Made by a program: the position numbers and the translations under genes | Notes under the pieces: model-generated | Told to the model about the DNA's origin: nothing | Seen by the model: the letters and a program-made list of their open reading frames with translations, nothing else | The model's database searches: none | Shown: positions 55,024 to 64,000 of the stretch, piece after piece | Position numbering within the stretch: position 1 is the first letter of the stretch | Layout: every line of letters begins with the position of its first letter | Source of the DNA: Schistocerca nitens | Taxonomy: Eukaryota; Arthropoda; Insecta; Orthoptera; Acrididae | NCBI RefSeq assembly: GCF_023898315.1 | Contig: NC_064614.1 | Location: forward strand, 497,504,109 to 497,568,108 | Length of the DNA stretch: 64,000 bases | Direction of reading: 5' to 3'

Positions 55024-56444
55024 CACTCCTGGAAATGGAAAAAAGAACACATTGACACCGGTGTGTCAGACCCACCATACTTGCTCCGGACACTGCGAGA
55101 GGGCTGTACAAGCAATGATCACACGCACGGCACAGCGGACACACCAGGAACCGCGGTGTTGGCCGTCGAATGGCGCTAGCTGCGCAGCATTTGTGCACCG
55201 CCGCCGTCAGTGTCAGCCAGTTTGCCGTGGCATACGGAGCTCCATCGCAGTCTTTAACACTGGTAGCATGCCGCGACAGCGTGGACGTGAACCGTATGTG
55301 CAGTTGACGGACTTTGAGCGAGGGCGTATAGTGGGCATGCGGGAGGCTGGGTGGACGTACCGCCGAATTGCTCAACACGTGGGGCGTGAGGTCTCCACAG
55401 TACATCGATGTTGTCGCCAGTGGTCGGCGGAAGGTGCACGTGCCCGTCGACCTGGGACTGGACCGCAGCGACGCACGGATGCACGCCAAGACCATAGGAT
55501 CCTACGCAGTGCCGTAGGGGACCGCACCGCCACTTCCCAGCAAATTAGGGACACTGTTGCTCCTGGGGTATCGGCGAGGACCATTCGCAACCGTCTCCAT
55601 GAAGCTGGGCTACGGTCCCGCACACCGTTAGACCGTCTTCCGCTCACGCCCCTACATCGTGCAGCCCGCCTCCAGTGGTGTCGCGACAGGCGTGAATGGA
55701 GGGACGAATGGAGACGTGTCGTCTTCAGCGATGAGAGTCGCTTCTGCCTTGGCGCCAATGATGGTCGTATGCGTGTTGGCGCCGTGCAGGTGAGCGCCAC
55801 AATCAGGACTGCATACGACCGAGGCACACAGGGCCAACACCCGGCATCATGGTGTGGGGAGCGATCTCCTACACTGGCCATACACCACTGGTGATCGTCG
55901 AGGGGACACTGAATAGTGCACGGTACATCCAAACTGTCATCGAACCCATCGTTCTACCATTCCTAGACCGGCAAGGGAACTTGCTGTTCCAACAGGACAA
56001 TGCACGTCCGCATGTATCCCGTGCCACCCAACGTGCTCTAGAAGGTGTAAGTCAACTACCCTGGCCAGCAAGATCTCCGGATCTGTCCCCCATTGAGCAT
56101 GTTTGGGACTGGATGAAGCGTCGTCTCACGCGGTCTGCACGTCCAGCACGAACGCTGGTCCAACTGAGGCGCCAGGTGGAAATGGCATGGCAAGCCGTTC
56201 CACAGGACTACATCCAGCATCTCTACGATCGTCTCCATGGGAGAATAGCAGCCTGCATTGCTGCGAAAGGTGGATATACACCGTACTAGTGCCGACATTG
56301 TGCATGCTCTGTTGCCTGTGTCTATGTGCCTGTGGTTCTGTCAGTGTGATCATGTGATGTATCTGACCCCAGGAATGTGTCAATAAAGTTTCCCCTTCTT
56401 GGGACAATGAATTCACGGTGTTCTTATTTCAATTTCCAGGAGTG
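55024..56444 (+). mobile_element. Tc1-like DNA transposon
   Basis: Terminal inverted repeats of about 28 bp: the left end is CACTCCTGGAAATGGAAAAA followed by AGAACAC, and the right end (inverted) is CACTCCTGGAAATTGAAATA followed by AGAACAC. TA follows the right end (56445-56446); the left flank is TG instead of TA. Length is 1.42 kb, usual for Tc1 elements. GC content is far above the surroundings. The interior holds a transposase with a single frame change (55268-56289). Confidence 0.9.
55268..56289 (+). pseudogene. Tc1-like transposase (DD34E type), one frameshift
   Basis: It starts at the ATG of MPRQRGREPYVQLTDFERGR. A paired-type DNA-binding head follows, with two helix-turn-helices (IVGMREAGWTYRRIAQHVGR; TSQQIRDTVAPGVSARTIRN) and a GRPR-like hook (RARRPGTGPQRR). 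The catalytic domain has VVFSDESRFCLG (first Asp), FQQDNARPHVSRATQRA (second Asp) and SPDLSPIEHVWDWMKRRL (Glu 34 residues after the second Asp). It ends CIAAKGGYTPY plus stop. The frame changes once, near 55772, between RMRV and the MVWGAISYTGHTPL block, consistent with loss of one base. Expected length is about 340 residues, normal for the family. All three catalytic residues are present. Confidence 0.92.
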
Positions 56445-56446
56445 TA

Positions 56447-57439
56447 GATTCTTGACTCAGCCTTGTTAGATGCAAGACGTTTTTTCAGTCTCCTTTCCTG
56501 AAAGTGATGCTGTCCAAGCAGACTTTCTTTCGAATATAAATCAATTTGTTTCTAACATATGATTGTACTAGAGACTTGCTGAAGATACGTATTATGTTGA
56601 AAGTGAGAATTTTTATTGTGCTTGAAAGTCAAGTACAGCGTTGACTGACGAAATGTAAAGTATGTATGGCCACTTATTTCACTAGTAGGAAGAGGCTTGA
56701 AAGTTCCTGTACCTAGCGTTATTCGATGGAGAAGTGAATATAGTTTCTAGCAACCGGCTACCCAGTAAAGAAGAGTGGCTGCAAACCTCAAGTAAGTCAT
56801 CTTGTAAAGAAGTGGAAAGTGGTTTGGGGAAATAAACCAGTATAACCCAGACCCACACTCACACTTTAAGTCGTCAAAACGTTAGAACGGGGCGACCTGT
56901 GTGAAAGGACCGAAAAATCAGGAATTTTCAGTCAAAACAGGGAAAAGAAGCTGTTGTGTTTTGCCATAGCAACCAAACATAGTACTACAATGGATTTACT
57001 CAGGGACATTGGAATATGTTCAAGTATCTAATGGAGCAAAATTTGAATGTAAAATGGTGAAGATATGAAAAATTCACAACGATAAAACAGCAAAGAAGAT
57101 TTCGGCGTATTTGTCTAAGAAGATATACGCATAGAACGCTTCAACCAAGAACATCCAGTGCGGGGAATAAACACACGTCGCGGGGATAAAGACTCGGAAA
57201 CCAACGTACATCTGACACCGCCAGCACCAGCTGCTGTTCACCAGTGCTGACCTGCCTCCACATCCGCTCACCTACGCAACGAGAATTCTACGCCAGTTGA
57301 GCGTGAAACAAAACGTCATTACTTTAGTACGAAGTGGCACAAGATACTGTTGAGTGAAATTTATTTGTGTAGTTATCATATTTAAATGTAGTTTTAAGTG
57401 CTTACAAGAGCTAAAGCATACAAGACTATGCAAAATACA
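56447..57439 (+). other. Spacer, possibly including the 5' end of Gypsy-4
   Basis: About 1 kb without recognised coding sequence. The leader or 5' LTR of Gypsy-4 may lie here, but no second LTR copy exists in the window to prove it. Confidence 0.4.
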
Positions 57440-59660
57440 ACAGGTTGGGGAAACTGAAGACCCAGCTATGGCCATGAAAATTAGCAAACAAGTGCCTGAC
57501 TGGGCTGAGTTGGTAAATTGAATCAAAGCTCAAAGTGCAACTCTAAGTAAAGAACTAGGCTTAGTAAATTCTCAGTTAAATACCCAGAGTGATGATTTAA
57601 GTGCTCAGAGGGAAACTCTAAATATTCAAACGCTAAATTTAGGTTTGTTAAGTGCCAAGGTCTACCCTCAAAGTGAAGAATATAGTAATCTGCGCGAAGG
57701 CATGGGCGATTTGAAGACTGAGTTCGACACTATAAGTACTAAAGTAGAGAATTTAAAAGTAGATCTAAAGAATGAGTTGACAAACTCTTTGACGATTCAC
57801 ATAAATCATACATGTGTTTACCGATCTTAGGCAGAAACAGAATGATACCTTTCAGGATTTGTCAAAAAGTTCAGAACTTACAATGACAACAAATGTAATA
57901 GTGTAGAATCGGAATTTATTGAAAAGTTAGGATCCTTTGAAAAAGTGTATAGTATTAAGTATAATAATGTAAGGCATGGGTTTTATACTTTGCAAGAGAG
58001 TGTAGATAAGCAGAATGAGTTAATGCCAGCCATTCAGTCGCAAATTAGAGGTGTCAATACACAAGTAGATGATGTAGAAAGAAATTTCAAAGAGAAAATA
58101 GCTAACTCTGATATTATAAATGTAATTAGTTTGGAGGAACAATTTGGGGAACTTGTAGATCGAAAAGTTACCGAGAGAATAACATCTGGGAATGTATCGC
58201 ATATACCTTCTTCTGAACATAATGGTATCAGGAAGGGTATGGTCGACCTGTGGAAAGAGATTAAGCTTATCCAAGATCAAGTAGAAAAAAGGGTATCTTC
58301 ACTTAACGTTGTATTAACTAGTGAAGCTGTGACTGATTTACAATGGGGAGTTAATTCAGGGTTATCCAGACAATTCCCTAAATTTAAACTGGATGGAGAC
58401 ATACATCCAACTCATTTCCTAAAAAGGTTTAACGAAGCATTACCAAAAAATTGGAAAGATTCTAGGAAGATCGAATTTGCTGTGGGGTACCTTCTAGGGG
58501 AAGTCTCAGGATGGGGTAAAGTAAATATTGCGAATTTTTCCTCTTGGGAGGACTTTCAAAAGAAATTTAAAGAGAAATACTGGTCTGCCAGTGCTCAAGA
58601 AAAGTTGATATCAGATCTATGGAACCCAAAATATTACAATAATACTTGGGGTACTAGTGGAAATATTTCGATTGGCATTTAACACGAGCAAAATATTTAG
58701 ATAAGCCAATGGAAGAAGAGGGTTTGGTACAGTTTTTAACTAGATGGTTGCCCATCTGTGTGAGAAAAGACATCTTATGTAGTGGTTGGAAAAAGGTAGA
58801 AGAGTTGTTGTCTTATGCTGATGCACTTGATGCAATAAATAAAGACCTCAACGAAATTTTACACCAGAGTGAAAGTTCGAACTATAAAAAGAATAGTGGG
58901 AATAATTTTAAAATGCATGAGGCAAACTTAACAGAAGTATCCCAGTGTAATAAGAAAAGTTGTAATGGTAATTATCAAAAGAAGCATCCTCATTCAAATT
59001 TAGATCCAGTAACTTCTCAGAAATTTGTGCCGAGTAACCAAAACACACAAAATGGGAATGTAGTACTTCATTATGGTAACCAACCCGTAATTAGCAGTAA
59101 TGAGGAGAACGTTATTCTACCTGGATCCAGGGTTGGGGCCCAGGTCGTGGAAACACATTAGGAGTCCGTATTCCATATAAGTATGTTAACTTTACGCACA
59201 AAATTCCCACAAAGGAATGGTTGTTGCTTGAAGAACCAAGCTTAGCTACTAATAACCCATAACCTATAATAGCAGGGACAGGGGAAAATTCCGAGTTTAA
59301 CATATTTATAGATTCTGGAAGTGAGGCATCACTCGAATCAAACGCATTTTTTAACTCGATACAGAATAAACAGCACTTACTGCTATTGCCAGTGACTCGA
59401 GTATACATAATTGGGATAACGGGAACAAAAAGTAAACTTGTAAAATATGAAACTAAGGTGAACTGCAATATTGGAAATATGTTATTTCGTCAAACGCTGT
59501 TGATAGTAGAGAATATTAACGGAAACATACTGTTTCGATTAGATAGTTTCTTAGAATTTAAAGTCATCTTAAACTTTGAAGAACATCATCTTTGTTTTGG
59601 TAAAGGGAACAGTAGATACTGGACACCTTTTGTGACAAATAGTCACTTTGAAGAACAAAC

Positions 59661-59859
59661 GCCGGCCGTAGTGGCCGAGCGGTTCTAGGCGCTACAGTCT
59701 GGAGCCGCGCGACCGTTACGATCGCAGGTTCGAATCCTGCCTTGGGCATGGATGTGTGTGATGTCCTTAGGTTAGTTAGGTTTAAGTAGTTCTAAGTTCT
59801 ATGGGACTGATGACCTCAGCAGTTAAGTCCCATAGTGCTCAGAGCCATTTGAACCATTT
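59661..59859 (+). mobile_element. tRNA-derived SINE, copy 6
   Basis: Full-length: head GCCGGCCGTAGTGGCCGAGC, B box GGTTCGAATCC, tail CAGAGCCATTTGAACCATTT. Perfect 14-bp target duplication TTTGAAGAACAAAC (59647-59660 and 59860-59873). Inserted in Gypsy-4 after the protease. Confidence 0.95.
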
Positions 59860-60558
59860 TTTGAAGAACAAACAACAGAGCGCCAGTGTATGCGATTAAC
59901 AGCTACAGCACAATTATCACTAAAAATCGATAATGTTGATCAAGGAACCCATCAAACAAGACAAAGTTAATGAATCCCTACTATTAACCGATCAACAAAG
60001 ACGAGATTTGTATAAAATTTTAATGGAGTATGAAGTGGTATTTTCCGATTGTTCAGGCAACATCAGCGACTATATTTGTAAGTTCAGAATCAAAGATGAC
60101 ATTGCATTCTTTTGCAAATTGTATCCAATACCAGTGAGTTTTAAGGGAGCAGTTCAGGATGAGATTAACAAAATGATTGATAATAATATTATAGAACGAA
60201 GTTCCAGTGTAATGAATAATCCTCTGGTAGTGCGAAGAAAGCTACAGGCAGGGTACGATTTGTCTTAGGCGCTCGTACATTGAACCGACATATAGATATA
60301 GAGATGGAAAGGGACTGGCCGATTAATATCGACGAATTGTTATCCAGATTTGAAAAGATTCTTTAGCGTGATGGATTTGACCAAGGGATATTGGCAGATA
60401 AAATTACACCTAGAATCAATAAATTATGCAACCTTTTTGTATGATGGAAAATCATATCATTTCAGTGTATTGCCATTTGGACTTCATATCTCTGTGTCCT
60501 TATTTATATGTCCGTTAGACGAAGCTCTTGGGAGAGACTTATTAAAGGATTTGATAAT

Positions 60559-60811
60559 GCAAAATGAAATGATCGTATGGCATCGGTGCCGGGAGACCCC
60601 TATTCAGGGAAATTCGGCCACCAAGTGCAAGTCTTATTTCATTCGACGCCACATTGGGTGACTTGCGCACCGGTGATGAAGATGAACTGATGAGGAGGAC
60701 AACACAACACCCAGTTCCTGAGCGGAGAAAATCTCCAACCGAGCCAGGAATCGAACCCGCGCCCGCTTGCATGTGAGGCGAGCACGTTACCATCCAGCTA
60801 AGCAGGCAGAC
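60559..60811 (-). mobile_element. A second, different tRNA-derived SINE family, inverted
   Basis: On the - strand the head reads CTGCTTAGCTGGATGGTAAC (A box) and CGCGGGTTCGATTCCTGGCT (B box), the body runs to about 60570, and the end is AT-rich. Target duplication AGGATTTGATAAT / AGGATTTCATAAT (60546-60558 and 60812-60824) with one mismatch. It lies directly before the RT catalytic box of Gypsy-4. The body shares nothing with the six-copy SINE family. Confidence 0.85.
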
Positions 60812-61679
60812 AGGATTTCATAATATATGTAGACGATATCCTAATAATATCAGCTACTTGGGAGGAACATTGTCTAACTTTGTACAAGACTCTTAAAAAA
60901 TTTAAAGAGAAAGGTATTATGGTGAAGCTTTCAAAATCGTTTTCTGAGTGTCAAGAACTTAAGTTCGTAGGACATATTGTAGGGGTAGAGGGAATTAGAC
61001 CAGACCCTGAACGCATAAAACCATCAAAGAACGTCTGCATCCCAGAAATGGAAGAAAATTAAAAGGATTTATAGGTATGGCTGGATACTATCGACGGTGC
61101 ATACGAGGGCAGGAGTTAAATGACCCGAGAATTTTACGTTTATTAAAAAAGGGAGTATCATGGACTTGGGCTCAAGGTGCAAATGATGCATTTGAAAACG
61201 TTAAAAGAGCGCTTGTTGAGGCACCCATACTACATCATCCAGTTGTGGGCGAAACGTTTAAATTTTCGACAGATGTATCTGATTACGGTATTGCTGCCGA
61301 AGTTTTTCAAGGAGAATTGGATCCGGGTAATGTAGAACACAGTACCACAGCTTTTGCTAGCCATAGCCTAAATAAGCACGAACTAAATTACACAGCTACC
61401 GAAATAGAACTTTTGGCGATTGTGTGGAGTATTCAAAGATTTCAAACACTAGAATGGTGTTCAGAAATCCATATTTATACAGATCGTCAAGCTTTATCCT
61501 TTCTGATGAGTAGATGTTTACTACACAGTATGTTGATGCACTGGATGCTATTCCTACAGGAATACAATATCAAGATACGATTTCAAGAATTTTCAAGAAT
61601 TTCAAGAATTTTATTCACCATAGATCATTTTACAATGATATTGGCTTCGTCATACAAGATGTACTAGTACATACAGAAT

Positions 61680-62400
61680 AACAAAATAAACTTCTGTCAA
61701 TACATTATAAATACATTTGAAGCATTGCAGTGTACCAAATTACAAAGGATAGCTTTTAAAAGCTAACGCAACAAGCTATCTTATAATCTAATATAATAAG
61801 GTATTTTATTATTTATAGTATAAACTTTGTAATTACACACTATTAACCACAGCACAAAATAATATGTTTAACTACAGACAACTTTTAAATGCTTATATAC
61901 TCCTCAGGCATCTCAAAGAATTCTTTAATGTCATAGAATGGATGATCTGACAGCCAGCTGTACCACTTAATTTTAAAAGAATTTGTATCCATAGACTGAA
62001 CATGAATTGGCAGTTTATTGAACATTTTGAGTGGGTTAACTTTGTGGGAATTTCCTGTTCTCGCTAATCTGTGGCGCGGTATGTCTAAATTACCGTTCGC
62101 CCGGGTGTTGTGTTCGTGTATTTCCTTTCTGGCAATAAATTCTGAAATATTATTTTTAATATAGAGTACAGACACATAGATGTATAAATTTATAACTGTA
62201 AGTATTCTGAGTCTGGAGAAAAGAGGACGACAGTGCTCCCTATGACCTCTTTTACATATTATACGTATGACTTTTTTTTGTAATTTCAATACGTTTTTGA
62301 TGTGAGGGGAGTGCCCCCATATAATAAGACCATATGAAATATGTGACTGGAATAGTCCAAAGTATGTCTTAATTCTTCTAGTATGGCTGCCGGAGTCACG
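61680..62400 (-). mobile_element. 5'-truncated LINE fragment
   Basis: On the - strand (62395-61885) it encodes a LINE RT C-terminal part: YFGLFQSHISYGLIIWGHSP, LKLQKKVIRIICKRGHREHC, RPLFSRLRILTVINLYIYVS, ending EMPEEYISI. It is one open frame of about 170 codons, followed by an AT-rich 3' region to about 61680. The type is similar to the fragment at 22257-23135 (QKRAVRI.CG...LF..L.IL), but the sequences differ. It abuts the truncated right end of Gypsy-4. Confidence 0.78.
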
Positions 62401-62526
62401 ACGATACCTTGACAACACAGACATTTATTGATTCCTTCGAGAAAGCGGAAGTATAACTCGGAAAGGAACGCAGCAATAGTACCTCTCCTGACGTATATGC
62501 AAATACAGACATGTCATTCCATCTAA

Positions 62527-63610
62527 AGGTGCGTTTACACTGCGATTTGTATCGGCACATGTATGAGATACATGTATATGCGACTTTGCGACATGTATCG
62601 CGACTTGTATGAGTTGACAAGTATCAACCTCATACATGTATGAGCGTGCGTTTACACTGGTTGATATGTATCACTGTGCGATAGCTTCCGACGACGATTT
62701 GGAAGTTTTCACATTTTTATGTGCTGATACACTTGCTCTTTTGGAAGATGATAGGAAGAAAAGGCGGAGGAAGCGTAGATGGTGGCACAGAGAGTTTCTC
62801 GCGAATTAACGCTAGAGGATGGCGCATATTTTAGAAATTATGTTAGGATGAGTATGGAGGATTTCCGCGGTTTGTTATCATTTGTGGCTCCTCTTGTGTC
62901 CAAAACCAACACAAACTTTCGGGAAGCGATTCCACCAGAGGATCAGTTGGCAGTAACACTCCGTTTTTTAGCCACTGGGGATTCCTCGTAAAACGAAGAT
63001 TTCATGACAAAACATTTGCATTGTCGCGCGATTGCTAATGCCAACGTCTCACACACGATTGTCGGCATCCGTTGTCAACATTATCACGCGAGGCAGCCGG
63101 AATAACAGCAAAACATTGATATACGTGCCAGATGCATGAAAAAATTATATAATGTATTACATACTCTGATATATATAAAACTTTTACCTTCACTTCTTGC
63201 GATAAAACTTGCACAATGGCCTCGCAAACACGAAGAATAATGTTGCATATGGCACTTTTTGATATTCTATGCAGATACATTGACGTCGAAACGACAGTCG
63301 GCGCCTTCAAAACTCAAACAGCCGCCAAAGAGCCTGGTACTACGCATGCGCTAATCGTCGAAATAAGCGGCAGTCGACAAGACGACAGGAAATGATAGTA
63401 CTGCGCATGCGCGAGCTCTTCAAATGTCGCTCATACATGTCGCGTATATGGCCAAAAAGCGATATACAAAATGTATACGCGACATGTATGAGCTCGAGGG
63501 TCCGCATACAAGTTCCGTGAATTTTTGTATGAGGTGATGTATCGCGACATGTCAAATTGACATGTCGCTCATACATGTCGCGATACATGTATCCCAGTGT
63601 AAACGTACCT
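62527..63610 (+). mobile_element. PIF/Harbinger DNA transposon, internally rearranged
   Basis: Terminal inverted repeats AGGTGCGTTTACACTGCGAT (62527) and, inverted from 63610, AGGTACGTTTACACTGGGAT, 18 of 20 matching. The 3-bp target duplication is TAA (62524-62526 and 63611-63613), diagnostic of PIF/Harbinger. Both ends are packed with ACATGTAT and CGCGACATGTAT motifs in both orientations. TGCGTTTACACTG occurs twice at the left (62530 and 62647). The 1.08-kb interior has the N-terminal part of a transposase on the + strand and what looks like the next part on the - strand. Confidence 0.82.
62779..62991 (+). pseudogene. PIF/Harbinger transposase N-terminal fragment
   Basis: MVAQRVSRELTLEDGAYFRN then YVRMSMEDFRGLLSFVAPLV and FREAIPPEDQLAVTLRFLAT plus GDSS. 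This matches the HARBI1/ALP1-like N-terminus ('YFRMS...F..LL..V.P.I...T..R..I...E.LAVTLRFLATGDS'). A basic stretch (EDDRKKRRRKRRW) in another frame at about 62740-62780 belongs to the expected region just upstream. After GDSS the expected SLSYLFRI segment is absent. A similar motif (LHRISKSAICNIILRVCEAI) is found on the - strand at about 63280-63200. No catalytic triad remains. Confidence 0.75.
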
Positions 63611-63613
63611 TAA

Positions 63614-64000
63614 TGACAACCACAACGTTACCTTTCGGTGCTAGGTTAAATCAGGAGAAATGAGGCATTGACGTTCTGTCTGCTGTGCACGTACCTCTTT
63701 TTGACGGCGACGCATTCCGTTCCGTTAACTCTGGAACGAGCTGGTTGAAAATAAAATCTAATGTCTGAGTTTGAAAAAGTAACGAAGAAACTAAATATTT
63801 TTTCCATGAAAATAACATAATGACGGGTTTCGGGCCATATACGTAAAGATGTCTCGCCTTTAGTCAAACTATGCAGCATATTGTGACGATTACTATTGTT
63901 CTGCACAACATCTATGCTCAGAAATTAGTTCAAGTAGAATAACTTCTTGTTATCTTTGCTCTTGCTTGTAAGGCAGAATGTAAATATTTTGAATTGAACA
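63614..64000 (+). other. Right edge of window; nothing recognised
   Basis: AT-rich sequence after the Harbinger duplication. The 86-codon - strand frame (63906-63646) has no recognised relatives. Confidence 0.5.

Larger units (their letters stand above)
57440..61590 (+). mobile_element. Gypsy-4: Ty3/Gypsy remnant, gag to RNase H
   Basis: Parts in order on the + strand: a coiled-coil gag head (57540-57830; LREGMGDLKTEFDTISTKVE), gag core (57945-58682; FPKFKLDGDIHPTHFLKRFN, FSSWEDFQKKFKEKYW), gag C-terminus to 59161, protease (about 59290-59580, FIDSGSEAS), RT (59933-61060; FSVMDLTKGYWQIKLHLES, IIYVDDILIIS) and RNase H (61077-61580; FKFSTDVSDYGIAAEVFQGE). Integrase and 3' LTR are absent, so the right side is truncated at about 61590. 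Two SINEs are inserted (59661-59859 and 60559-60811). Broken, roughly ten breaks, younger-looking than Gypsy-3. The coiled-coil gag suggests the same broad lineage as Gypsy-1. Confidence 0.85.

Noticed and set aside
54983-55267. Upstream extension of the Tc1 transposase frame
   Set aside because: Crosses the left terminal inverted repeat; the family start is the ATG at 55268.
1-64000. CRISPR arrays, bacterial operons, toxin or biosynthetic clusters
   Set aside because: No direct-repeat/spacer arrays or compact gene runs; the sequence is eukaryotic, with introns, SINEs and LINEs.

Overview
The window reads as a piece of a large, repeat-rich insect genome, most likely an orthopteran of the locust/grasshopper (Schistocerca) type. 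The evidence is a host gene with small exons and introns up to 7.8 kb, six copies of a tRNA-headed SINE whose head (GGTTCGAATCCTGCC) and tail (TCAGAGCCATTTGAACCA) I recall as typical of Schistocerca, and dense layers of Penelope, LINE, Gypsy and DNA-transposon copies. The species assignment is from memory and was not checked against a database.

Host gene. The only confident host gene is the 3' part of a POLR2M/GRINL1A (Gdown1) orthologue on the + strand, with three coding exons at 3087-3335, 4393-4693 and 12519-12743 and a poly(A) signal at 12866. The earlier exon or exons lie left of the window. The last intron (7.8 kb) holds a Penelope-like (PLE) cluster (6018-8787) and a mariner-type element with its own SINE (9601-12112). 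Bases 1-2615 are a further decayed PLE with reverse transcriptase and GIY-YIG remnants.

Central block. From 16525 to 43990 the sequence is one nested structure. A Jockey/CR1-group LINE on the - strand was split inside its RT by a Gypsy LTR element (17542-40935, 23.4 kb). Its 564/558-bp LTRs are bounded by a 4-bp duplication (AGAG), and LINE coding sequence resumes exactly on the other side. That Gypsy was itself filled by a 5S-rRNA-derived SINE, tRNA SINEs, a LINE fragment, a mariner (which holds a SINE and a complete pogo element), a young second Gypsy (30458-35405, duplication GAATC) and an RTE-like LINE carrying a solo LTR. Removing the inserts leaves about 9.5 kb of the original Gypsy.

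Right part. There is an inverted PLE terminal-repeat pair (46136-46594), an old broken Gypsy (47160-53465), a Tc1-like element with a nearly open transposase (55024-56444), a fourth, truncated Gypsy with two SINE insertions (57440-61590), a LINE 3' fragment (61680-62400) and a rearranged PIF/Harbinger element (62527-63610). No bacterial-style operons, CRISPR arrays, functional tRNA or rRNA genes were seen. The layout is best read as a stratigraphy of insertions, several datable relative to each other by which element interrupts which.
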